From an uncultured Oscillospiraceae bacterium (GTDB lineage: Bacteria; Bacillota; Clostridia; Oscillospirales; Oscillospiraceae): a stretch of 28,448 bases of DNA. A program made the position numbers and the translations under genes. This document shows, piece by piece, positions 14,983 to 21,561 of this stretch. Where the stretch lies: contig CAKUND010000004.1 in assembly GCA_934668295.1 (NCBI GenBank), positions 1 through 28,448 on the forward strand. Direction: 5' to 3'. Under the pieces are notes generated by a model that did not search any database, had not been told where the DNA came from, and saw only the letters and a list, made by a program, of their open reading frames with translations. The stretch's first letter is position 1. Every line of letters begins with the position of its first letter.

Positions 14983-15261
14983 TTAGCCCTGAGCCTTCAT
15001 GCGGGCGAAGCAATCGCTGCAGTAAACCGGGCGATCGGACTTCGGCTCGAACGGGACACGTGCCTCGCCGCCGCAGGCAGCGCAGGTAGCGGTGAAGTAC
15101 TCTCTGGGGCCGCGGGTCGCGTTCTTGCGGGCGTCACGGCAGGCCTTGCAGCGCTGCGGCTCATTCTGGAAGCCACGCTCTGCGTAGAATTCCTGCTCAC
15201 CGGCGGTGAAAACGAACTCTTTGCCACACTCTTTGCAGACCAACGTCTTGTCTTCGAACAT
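14983..15261 (-). CDS. Double zinc-ribbon protein (zf-trcl-like plus CxxC ribbon)
   Basis: A 92-residue soluble protein with two four-cysteine ribbons. The first uses Cys9, Cys12, Cys38 and Cys41 (CKECGKEF ... RCKACR), resembling the probable zinc-ribbon domain PF13451. The second uses Cys60, Cys63, Cys81 and Cys84 (CAACGGEARVPF ... RPVYCSDCF), a ribbon seen in many clostridial and other bacterial proteins. It probably binds two zinc ions and may contact nucleic acid or the ribosome, but no function is established. The start at 15261 has AGAGAGGT about 8 bases upstream. The frame remains open for 47 codons further up, without an RBS and with unrelated composition. A perfect consensus promoter 220 bases upstream implies high expression and a long leader. 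Confidence 0.85.
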   Translation of the reverse strand: MFEDKTLVCKECGKEFVFTAGEQEFYAERGFQNEPQRCKACRDARKNATRGPREYFTATCAACGGEARVPFEPKSDRPVYCSDCFARMKAQG

Positions 15262-15480
15262 TTTTGTTACCTCTCTTTTGCGATAAAAAATGGATTTGCC
15301 CTGCAATTGCGGCTTGCGCTCGTATGCGATAGGGCTGTATATGCGATCAGGCTCTGCCTGATTTCGCCGGGAAAAGCGCCAGTCAATCTTGCCAGGGTCC
15401 ATACACGGAGAGAGGGTGCAACGGAATGATGAAAGATCTGCGTGGCTTTGGTTGGAAATATTTCTTACCCAACACTAGCG
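15262..15480 (-). other. Long 5' leader of the zinc-ribbon gene
   Basis: From the promoter at 15481-15509 to the start at 15261 there are about 210 transcribed, apparently non-coding bases. Visible elements are a GTTGG/CCAAC pairing near the 5' end, a CAGGC-AGA-GCCTG hairpin (15348-15360) and repeats of TATGCGAT (15323, 15340, 15485, read on the + strand). I do not recognise a known riboswitch, T-box or 6S RNA. A leader regulator or a separate small RNA is possible. Confidence 0.5.
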
Positions 15481-15509
15481 ATTATATGCGATATTTTTCC
15501 GGTTGTCAA
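15481..15509 (-). promoter_or_regulatory. Perfect consensus sigma-A promoter
   Basis: On the leftward strand, TTGACA (15504-15509), exactly 17 bases, then TATAAT (15481-15486). All twelve positions match consensus. It drives the zinc-ribbon gene and sits just downstream of glmM. Confidence 0.92.
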
Positions 15510-15527
15510 TAGTAAATAAAACTTATT

Positions 15528-16886
15528 TTATTTCTCCGACGATTTTTGTAGATTTTCGACGTGCCGCACAAGCGCCTGCGTGACCGTCTGCGCCTGCTGC
15601 TCCGTGCCGGCCTCGACCATGACGCGGATGAGCGGCTCCGTGCCGGACGGGCGGATGAGCACACGGCCGTTTTCGCCAAGCTCAGACTCTGCCTGCGCGA
15701 TGGCTTCGCGCAGGGAATCGGACTGCATGATCGCTGTTTTCTGCTCGTTGGAGGTCACGCGGACATTTTGCAGCAGCTGCGGGTACTGCCGCACGGAGGC
15801 GGACAGCTCACTGGCCTTTTTGCCGCTGTGGGAGAGGATGCCGAGAAACTGCAGCGCAGCCAGCTGGCCGTCGCCGGTGGGCATGTAATCGAGGAAGATG
15901 ATATGGCCCGACTGCTCGCCGCCGAGACGCATGCCCTCCTTCTGCATGAGCTCCAATACGTTCCGGTCGCCGACCGACGCGCACAGGAGCCGCAGACCGT
16001 GCTCGGCACAGTATTTATGCAGGCCGATGTTCGACATGACCGTCGCGACGAAGCCGCCGCCGTGCAGCCGGCCCTTTTTCTCCATTGCCTCTGCGCAGAC
16101 GGCCATCATCTTGTCGCCGTCGATGACGCAGCCCTGCTCGTCAACGGTCAGGCAGCGGTCGGCGTCGCCGTCGAACGCGATGCCGAGATCGTAGCCGCCC
16201 TCCTTGACTGCGCTGCAGAGCGCTTCCAGATGTGTTGAGCCGCAGCCGTTATTGATGTTGACGCCGTTCGGCTTGTCGTTCAGATACTCCGCCTCCAGCG
16301 GGAAGCGGCCGAATAAATACCGCGCCGTGGTCGAAGCCGCGCCGTTGGCGCAGTCGATGAGCACGCGCAGCGGCTCAAGACTGTCGACGGTCGAGGCCAG
16401 ATGGTCAAGATAATATTCCGCCGCAAAGCTGCCGGACATGACCTGCCCGATCGCGCCGTGCGTTTTGACGGGCAACTCGCCGTCCTGCAGGATCAGATCC
16501 TCGATGCGCGCTTCGAGCGCGTCGCTCAGCTTGAAGCCCTCGGATGAGAACATCTTGATGCCGTTGTGCTCATACGGATTGTGCGAGGCGGAAATGACGA
16601 CGCCCGCGTCTGCGTGCAGATAGACCGTCAGATACGCAACGGCAGGCGTCGGGATCACGCCGAGCAAAATCGCGTTGCAGCCGCAGGCTGTCAGACCCGC
16701 GACGAGCGCACCTTCGAGCATATCCGAGGAAATGCGCGTATCCTTGCCGATGACGACAGTCGGCTTTGTGCCGGAATCGTCACACAGCGAGATCGCCGCT
16801 GCCTGACCCACGCGGTAGGCAAGCTTTGCGTCCAGCGTCTCATTGGCAACGCCGCGGATGCCGTCCGTTCCAAATAATTTACCCAT
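15528..16886 (-). CDS. glmM: Phosphoglucosamine mutase
   Basis: A 452-residue protein beginning MGKLFGTDGIRGVAN, the diagnostic start of GlmM. The phosphoserine loop is VISASHNP with active Ser101. The metal-binding loop AFDGDADRCL lies near residue 240, the sugar-binding loop GGEQSGHIIF near 325, and the phosphate-binding LIRPSGTEPLIRVMVE near the C-terminus. GlmM converts glucosamine 6-phosphate to glucosamine 1-phosphate on the route to UDP-GlcNAc and peptidoglycan. Length is normal. AGGAGT precedes the ATG. It is the last gene of the operon with ruvC, ruvA and ruvB, 20 bases after ruvB. Only a weak A/T-rich hairpin (15514-15533), overlapping its stop codon, could act as terminator. Confidence 0.96.
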   Translation of the reverse strand: MGKLFGTDGIRGVANETLDAKLAYRVGQAAAISLCDDSGTKPTVVIGKDTRISSDMLEGALVAGLTACGCNAILLGVIPTPAVAYLTVYLHADAGVVISASHNPYEHNGIKMFSSEGFKLSDALEARIEDLILQDGELPVKTHGAIGQVMSGSFAAEYYLDHLASTVDSLEPLRVLIDCANGAASTTARYLFGRFPLEAEYLNDKPNGVNINNGCGSTHLEALCSAVKEGGYDLGIAFDGDADRCLTVDEQGCVIDGDKMMAVCAEAMEKKGRLHGGGFVATVMSNIGLHKYCAEHGLRLLCASVGDRNVLELMQKEGMRLGGEQSGHIIFLDYMPTGDGQLAALQFLGILSHSGKKASELSASVRQYPQLLQNVRVTSNEQKTAIMQSDSLREAIAQAESELGENGRVLIRPSGTEPLIRVMVEAGTEQQAQTVTQALVRHVENLQKSSEK

Positions 16887-16906
16887 ATGTATGACTCCTC
16901 AAAAAC

Positions 16907-17953
16907 TCAGAATGAAAGCTGCGTCCCGGCAGGCTGCACGGGGGACGGCAGATGCAGATGCTCATAGGCCAGCTGCGTGACGCAGCGGCCGCGCGGCGTG
17001 CGTGTCAAAAAACCGATCTGCAGCAGATACGGCTCGTAGACGTCCTCCAGCGTGACGGCCTCCTCGCCGATGGTCGCGGCCAGCGTCTCAAGCCCTACGG
17101 GGCCGCCGCCGTAGTTTTTCACGATGGCGGTGAGCATGCGGCGGTCGATGGCGTCAAGGCCCAGATGGTCGACCTCGAGCTTGCCGAGCGCGTGGTCGGC
17201 AGCCTCGGACGTGATGACGCCGTCGTGGCAGACCTGCGCAAAATCGCGCACGCGGCGCAGCAGGCGGTTCGCGATACGCGGCGTCCCGCGCGAGCGGGAT
17301 GCGATCTCCCGCGCGCCGGAAGGCTCGATCTCAATGCCCAGCAGCGCGGCCGAGCGCATGACGATGCGCTGCAATTCTTCCGTGGTGTACAGCTCCAGCC
17401 GCAGCTGCACGCCGAAGCGGTCACGCAGAGGGCTTGAAAGCTGACCGGCCCGGGTCGTTGCGCCGATGAGGGTAAAGCGCGGCAGATCCAGCCGGATGGA
17501 GTTGGCCGACGGGCCCTTGCCGACGATGATATCGATGGCGAAGTCCTCCATGGCCGGATACAAAATCTCCTCGACTGCGCGGTTGAGGCGGTGAATTTCG
17601 TCGATAAACAGAATGTCGCCCGGCGCGAGATTGGTCAGCAGCGCGGCCAGATCGCCGGCCTTTTCAATGGCCGGGCCGGAGGTCACGCGGATGCCCGCGC
17701 CCATTTCGTTGGCAATGACGCCCGCAAGCGTCGTCTTGCCGAGGCCCGGCGGGCCGTAGAGCAGCACATGGTCGAGCGGCTCATTGCGCCGTCTGGCAGC
17801 TTCAATGTAAATGGAAAGGTTGCCCTTGGCCTTTTCCTGGCCGGTATAGTCGGCCAGCAGCTTCGGACGCAGGCTGACCTCGCCCTCGTCCTGCGGCGTC
17901 AGACTCGTGGTGACGATGGGCGCGTCGTATTGCTGCGAAAAATCCAGACTCAT
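16907..17953 (-). CDS. ruvB: Holliday junction branch-migration helicase RuvB
   Basis: This 348-residue AAA+ ATPase has the classic N-terminal [20 protein letters not shown], Walker [11 protein letters not shown] (66-75), Walker [11 protein letters not shown], sensor [18 protein letters not shown] with the arginine-finger region, and a C-terminal winged helix including [16 protein letters not shown]. RuvB forms a hexameric ring on each side of a RuvA-bound Holliday junction and drives branch migration. Length is normal. An AAGGAGG site lies 8 bases upstream of the start. The gene starts 12 bases after ruvA and is followed 20 bases later by glmM, consistent with one transcript. Confidence 0.97.
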   Translation of the reverse strand: MSLDFSQQYDAPIVTTSLTPQDEGEVSLRPKLLADYTGQEKAKGNLSIYIEAARRRNEPLDHVLLYGPPGLGKTTLAGVIANEMGAGIRVTSGPAIEKAGDLAALLTNLAPGDILFIDEIHRLNRAVEEILYPAMEDFAIDIIVGKGPSANSIRLDLPRFTLIGATTRAGQLSSPLRDRFGVQLRLELYTTEELQRIVMRSAALLGIEIEPSGAREIASRSRGTPRIANRLLRRVRDFAQVCHDGVITSEAADHALGKLEVDHLGLDAIDRRMLTAIVKNYGGGPVGLETLAATIGEEAVTLEDVYEPYLLQIGFLTRTPRGRCVTQLAYEHLHLPSPVQPAGTQLSF

Positions 17954-17965
17954 GCCGGGCCCTCC

Positions 17966-18568
17966 TTACTGCTGCGCCGCGGCGCGCAGCGCCCGGCGGA
18001 TCACATCCTCAATGGAAAGAGTTTCAATATCAATGCCCTTGAGCGCCGCTGCCGCCTCCGTCTGCGAATAGCCGAGGCCGACGAGCGCGGCGGTCGCCTC
18101 CGCGGCCTTGCTGCCGCGCACGGGCACGCCGGAGCCGGCGAATTCCGCCGTGTTCAGCTCCAGCTGGCTTGCGCCGAGCTTGTCCTTGAGCTCCAGAATG
18201 ATGCGCTGCGCGAGCTTTTTGCCCACGCCCTGCGCCATGGTGATGGTCTTGTCGTCCTGCGTCATGACGGCCAGCGTCAGCTGCTCCGGCGAGACGACGG
18301 ACAAGATCGCCAGCGCCGCCTTCGGGCCGACGCCCGTCACGCCCAGAAGCCGCTCGAAGCAGTTCAGTTCCTCGCGCGTGGAAAAGCCGAAGATATCAAA
18401 GGCGTCTTCCTTGATGTTGCAGTAGGTAAAAAGCTTCGCGGGCTTCCCGAGCTGCAGCCGGGCCAGCGTATAATTCGTCGTATGGCACGCATAGCCCACG
18501 CCGCCGCAGTCCACGACTGCGAGATTGGCGTCGAGCAGCGTAATGGTCCCGTTCAGATAATAAAACAT
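17966..18568 (-). CDS. ruvA: Holliday junction DNA-binding protein RuvA
   Basis: A 200-residue protein with the typical RuvA start (MFYYLNGTITLLDANLAVVDCGGVGY), forming the OB-fold domain I. Tandem helix-hairpin-helix motifs follow (LLGVTGVGPKAALAIL, about 73-88, and AQGVGKKLAQRIILELKDKL, about 112-131). The C-terminal domain III helix bundle (AAEATAALVGLGYSQTEAAAAL) binds RuvB. RuvA tetramers hold the Holliday junction in square-planar form. The start codon overlaps the ruvC stop by one base (TAATG), so translation is probably coupled; a GAAAGGA site lies within the end of ruvC. Confidence 0.96.
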   Translation of the reverse strand: MFYYLNGTITLLDANLAVVDCGGVGYACHTTNYTLARLQLGKPAKLFTYCNIKEDAFDIFGFSTREELNCFERLLGVTGVGPKAALAILSVVSPEQLTLAVMTQDDKTITMAQGVGKKLAQRIILELKDKLGASQLELNTAEFAGSGVPVRGSKAAEATAALVGLGYSQTEAAAALKGIDIETLSIEDVIRRALRAAAQQ

Positions 18569-19065
18569 TACCGGTATCCTTTCTGCGCCAGAAGCGAGGT
18601 GGAGCTCCGCGCGTGGCAGAGCGCGATGGCGATGGCGTCCGCCGCATCGTCGGGCCGCGCGACTGCTTCCATCTTCAGAATGCGCCGCGTCATTTCCATG
18701 ACCTGATGCTTGTCCGCGCCGCCATAGCCGACGACGGCCTGCTTGACCTGATTGGGCGTGTACTCAAAAAGCGGTGTGCCCGATTTGCAGATCGCCAGCA
18801 AAATGACGCCCCGGCCATGGCTCACGCCGATGCCGGTCGTGACGTTATGTCCCCAGAACAGCTCCTCGACCGCCACGGCGTCGGGCTTGACCGTCTCGAT
18901 GAGCTGCACCATATCGTCATAGAGCATTACGAGCCGCTCGGGGAACGTGAGCGTCGTGGGGGTGGTGATGGTGCCGTAGTTGAGCAGCTGGACGCTGCCG
19001 CGTCCGGCCTCCAGGATTCCAAACCCGGTCGTGGCGTAGCCGGGGTCGATGCCAAGAATACGCAT
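18568..19065 (-). CDS. ruvC: Crossover junction endodeoxyribonuclease RuvC
   Basis: A 165-residue resolvase with the four conserved acidic residues: Asp7 (LGIDPG), Glu67 (AVEELFWG), Asp140 and Asp143 (RPDDAADAIAIALCH). The GGADKHQVM segment also matches. RuvC cuts Holliday junctions symmetrically after RuvAB branch migration. The start at 19065 gives the normal N-terminus MRILGIDPGYATTG; the longer frame upstream overlaps the small membrane-protein gene and is not needed. Only one base separates it from that gene's stop codon, so the two are very likely co-translated. A modest GGGAAG site lies upstream. Confidence 0.95.
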   Translation of the reverse strand: MRILGIDPGYATTGFGILEAGRGSVQLLNYGTITTPTTLTFPERLVMLYDDMVQLIETVKPDAVAVEELFWGHNVTTGIGVSHGRGVILLAICKSGTPLFEYTPNQVKQAVVGYGGADKHQVMEMTRRILKMEAVARPDDAADAIAIALCHARSSTSLLAQKGYR

Positions 19066-19066
19066 A

Positions 19067-19249
19067 TCAGAACTTCCCGAAGATCTCCCAGTAGCACATG
19101 CCGAGAACGCCAAGCACCACAATGGCGATCAGCACCCACGCCAGCACGATCTGGTGCTTCGGCCGGGGCGTATATTCCCCCCGTTGCTCTTTTTTGTTCC
19201 GCTGTCCGCTCTGGTATTCCAGCTGCTCGGTGCTGTGGTCGTTGTTCAT
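19067..19249 (-). CDS. Small single-pass membrane protein leading the ruv operon, unknown function
   Basis: A 60-residue protein with a charged, hydrophilic N-terminal half (residues 1-31, rich in Glu, Gln, Lys and Arg) and a single membrane helix at about 32-54 (HQIVLAWVLIAIVVLGVLG), ending WEIFGKF. A good AGGAGA ribosome binding site lies 7 bases upstream of the ATG, and its stop is one base from the ruvC start, which supports a real translated gene. I do not recognise a family. By the positive-inside rule the basic N-terminal half should be cytoplasmic. Its place as first gene of a recombination/cell-wall operon does not define a function. Confidence 0.7.
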   Translation of the reverse strand: MNNDHSTEQLEYQSGQRNKKEQRGEYTPRPKHQIVLAWVLIAIVVLGVLGMCYWEIFGKF

Positions 19250-19307
19250 GGGAGATCTCCTGTCTGGTTATTATGGTCAAGTATTTCGTGCCTATGATTC
19301 CCGGCGG

Positions 19308-19341
19308 CCCATTCTTTTCCGTCTTGCCGGAAAAGAATGGG
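19308..19341. repeat. 14-bp perfect inverted repeat, possible dispersed element
   Basis: CCCATTCTTTTCCG (19308-19321) pairs perfectly with CGGAAAAGAATGGG (19328-19341) around a TCTTGC loop. It lies between the mrp 3' end and the ruv operon start, where both genes run leftward. No T tract follows on the leftward strand, so termination is not obvious. Confidence 0.65.
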
Positions 19342-19376
19342 GAGAAAAGGGGCGCTTGGTTACGGCTTGGTGCCTC

Positions 19377-19404
19377 CTGCGGGCGGAGCAGAGCCCCGCC
19401 CTTA
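19377..19404. repeat. REP-like palindrome, second location
   Basis: The segment begins with the 11-mer CTGCGGGCGGA and ends CCGCCCTTA, forming GGGCGG (19381-19386) with CCGCCC (19396-19401). The same 11-mer and CCGCCCTT ending flank the hairpin at 14812-14839, so this is a second copy of a short palindromic repeat with a different loop. It lies 17 bases after the mrp stop. Confidence 0.55.
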
Positions 19405-19420
19405 CCGAGTGCGTCCTGCT

Positions 19421-20242
19421 TTACGCCTTTGCCATCAGCTCGGCGGCGGGTATGAGGCCGCTGACGTCGGCCTGGGCCATTTTCCCTTCGTCAAACAGGG
19501 CTGCGATGTCCGGATTGATCGGCAGGCGGGCGAGGACCGGCAGGGAGAACTGCAGTGCCAGCGCATCCAGCCCGCTTTTTCCGAAGATCTCGACCTTTTT
19601 GCCGCAGTCCGGGCACTGGAAATAGCTGTAGTTCTCCACAAAGCCGTAGACCGGCACGTTCATCATCCGCGCCATGTTGACGGCCTTGGAGACGATCATG
19701 GAAACGAGGCTCTGCGGGCTCGTGACGATCACGACGCCGTCGACCGGCAGCGACTGGAACACCGTCAGCATCACGTCGCCCGTTCCGGGCGGCAGGTCGA
19801 CGAACATATAATCCACGTCGCCCCAGCACACGTCCGTCCAGAACTGCTTGACTGCGCCGCCGATGACCGGGCCGCGCCAGATGACGGGATCCGTCTCGTT
19901 CGGCAGCAGCAGATTGATGGACATGACCTTGACGCCCTCGGGCGTCTCGGCGGGGAGCATGCCGTCGTCGCTGCCCGCGATCTGCTCGTGCAGACCGAAG
20001 GCTCTGGGGATAGACGGGCCGGTGACGTCTGCGTCGAGAATGGCCGTTTTGTAGCCCAGCCTCTGCATGGCGACGGCCAGCATCGACGTGATGGTCGACT
20101 TGCCAACGCCGCCCTTGCCGGAAACGACCGCAATGACCTTTTTGACATTAGATTTTTTGTTTGGCTCTGCCAGCAGGCTCTCCGGCTTGCGGTCAGAGCA
20201 GCTTTCGCCGCAGCTGGAACAGTTGCCGCTGCATCCGCTCAT
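19421..20242 (-). CDS. Mrp/NBP35-family Fe-S cluster carrier ATPase
   Basis: A 273-residue P-loop protein of the Mrp/ApbC/NBP35 family. The N-terminus has a four-cysteine cluster, Cys4, Cys8, Cys11 and Cys15 (CSGNCSSCGESC), like NBP35-type proteins. The deviant Walker A is GKGGVGKST (42-50). LDADVTGPSIPR and FVDLPPGTGD are the switch and Walker B segments, and Cys210 and Cys213 in FQCPDCGKK are the conserved CxxC that bridges a [4Fe-4S] cluster across the dimer. Such proteins bind and pass on Fe-S clusters. The ATG at 20242 is chosen over a GTG three codons upstream because that GTG overlaps the AAAGGAG site. It is the last gene of the prmA operon. Confidence 0.9.
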   Translation of the reverse strand: MSGCSGNCSSCGESCSDRKPESLLAEPNKKSNVKKVIAVVSGKGGVGKSTITSMLAVAMQRLGYKTAILDADVTGPSIPRAFGLHEQIAGSDDGMLPAETPEGVKVMSINLLLPNETDPVIWRGPVIGGAVKQFWTDVCWGDVDYMFVDLPPGTGDVMLTVFQSLPVDGVVIVTSPQSLVSMIVSKAVNMARMMNVPVYGFVENYSYFQCPDCGKKVEIFGKSGLDALALQFSLPVLARLPINPDIAALFDEGKMAQADVSGLIPAAELMAKA

Positions 20243-20298
20243 AAAAAACACTCCTTTTTGTGTTGTCTGCAGTTATTTTACCACTGAAGCGGGAAAAG

Positions 20299-20781
20299 TC
20301 AAACGTCCGTTTGACGGTTTTGAATCAGCATGCGCAGCTCGTCGTGCGCGTGGATGAGCGCGTCGGCGTTTTTCTGGAATTCTGCCCAGCGCGCATCAAC
20401 CTGCGCACCGGCCTCAGCCAGAATCCTGTCTGCCTGTGCCTGCGCAGCCTGCACGATGCCTGCTGCCTCCTGCCGGGCATTCTCCAGAAGCGCTTCGCGC
20501 TGCCGCTGCGCCTCGTCCGTCTTCCGCACCATCTCGGCTGTCGCGGCCTTGACGGAGGCAAGATACTGGTCAGCGGCGGCCTGCGCAGCCTCGAATACGC
20601 CGTTTACCTGTATGGCGGCCTCTGCGATGGAGCCGGCGGACGCGACGCGGAGCGTCCGATCCTCCAGCTGCTGCCGCAGCGCCTGATTCTCTGCCAGACT
20701 GTCCTCATAGCGCTTCCGCTGCTCATAGAGAATGTCCAGCAGCTCCGCACGGCTGAGCCGTCTGAGATCCTTATCGGTCAT
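20299..20781 (-). CDS. Coiled-coil protein of unknown function, DivIVA-like in style
   Basis: A 160-residue, highly charged protein that is almost entirely helical and alanine/glutamate/arginine-rich. It begins MTDKDLRRLSRAELLDILYEQ, continues with a leucine-heptad stretch (about 20-45), then SAGSIAEAAIQVNGVFEAAQ (49-68) and long alanine-rich coiled coil to about residue 150. I have the impression of similar proteins in other Clostridia but cannot name a family or function. The coiled-coil style recalls DivIVA/GpsB or ATP-synthase b-type proteins without a clear match. AAAGGAG lies 9 bases before the ATG. It sits between the YdcF-like gene (30 bases) and mrp (56 bases) and is probably co-transcribed. 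Confidence 0.7.
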   Translation of the reverse strand: MTDKDLRRLSRAELLDILYEQRKRYEDSLAENQALRQQLEDRTLRVASAGSIAEAAIQVNGVFEAAQAAADQYLASVKAATAEMVRKTDEAQRQREALLENARQEAAGIVQAAQAQADRILAEAGAQVDARWAEFQKNADALIHAHDELRMLIQNRQTDV

Positions 20782-20811
20782 GATATCTGCTCCTTTCCTG
20801 TTTCTGTACGG

Positions 20812-21561
20812 TCAAACGCATCCGTGCGCTGCCTGCCAGAACGCCTTGGCAAAGGCGAAGACCTCGCGCAGCGTATAATTTACCTTTAAGATCCAAGGCC
20901 AGGTATCGCTTGCAAGGCCGTATGACTCCATGGAAAGCGTCCGCGCGATATACTTGGCGCGGCACATATGAAAATCGCTCGTAACGATCAGCACGCGCGA
21001 CGTATCAAGCCCCGCCGCCTCGGCGAGCTTCGCCGAAAACAGCAGATTTTCCCGTGTGTTGGAGGCCTTGTCCTCCTCGATGATCCGGGACGCGTCCGCG
21101 CCGTGCTCGATCAGGTACCGGGCCATGACGGACGCTTCCGTATGCGCCTCGTCCGGCCCCTGGCCGCCGGAGACGATCACGGTTTTGTCCGGGTTTTCCT
21201 GCATGAATGCAAGCGTCTTGTCCAGCCGTTTTTTTAACGTCAGCGACGGCCCGTCGCCCTGTACCTGCGCGCCGAGCACGACGATAAACTCCGGCGTCTG
21301 TTCCTTCGTCATCACACTGTCTCGTCCCTGCACGGCAATATACCCCATTGCGCCGAAGATCGCCGCCATCCCTGCGGCGGTCAGGCCGATCAGAAGCCGG
21401 CTCCAGCGCCTCGGCGCATTCTTTTTCTTTAAGATCCGCAGCGCCAACAGCACCGCCGCGAGCAGCAGCAGACACACGCCCGTCATGCCAATATGCAGCG
21501 GCAGCGCCAGACATACCGCGCCGAGCACTGTAAGCAGCGCGATCACCCAAACCGGAATCAT
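20812..21561 (-). CDS. YdcF/SanA-like membrane protein (DUF218)
   Basis: A 249-residue protein with two or three N-terminal membrane helices (about 5-45 and 55-78) and a C-terminal DUF218 domain. The domain shows FIVVLGAQVQGDGPSLTLKK (91-110), VIVSGGQGPDEAHTEASVMA (129-148), IIEEDKASNTRENLLFS and VLIVTSDFHMCRAKYIA, the typical YdcF/SanA pattern. SanA-type proteins affect envelope permeability; the enzymatic role is not defined. The ATG overlaps the stop of the ABC-F gene in an ATGA arrangement (21558-21561), so translation is coupled, with GGAGGG inside the ABC-F coding end. Confidence 0.88.
   Translation of the reverse strand: MIPVWVIALLTVLGAVCLALPLHIGMTGVCLLLLAAVLLALRILKKKNAPRRWSRLLIGLTAAGMAAIFGAMGYIAVQGRDSVMTKEQTPEFIVVLGAQVQGDGPSLTLKKRLDKTLAFMQENPDKTVIVSGGQGPDEAHTEASVMARYLIEHGADASRIIEEDKASNTRENLLFSAKLAEAAGLDTSRVLIVTSDFHMCRAKYIARTLSMESYGLASDTWPWILKVNYTLREVFAFAKAFWQAAHGCV

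Noticed and set aside
15262..15402. 47-codon in-frame extension of the zinc-ribbon gene
   Set aside because: There is no ribosome binding site at 15402 and a good one at 15261. The extension is basic and unrelated to the family, so it is treated as leader RNA.
15262..15480. Known riboswitch, T-box or 6S RNA
   Set aside because: I could not see the conserved core of any of these classes, so only an unclassified leader is reported.
15514..15533. glmM terminator
   Set aside because: The hairpin is an A/T-only 8-bp stem overlapping the stop codon with no following T tract; too weak to list as a terminator.
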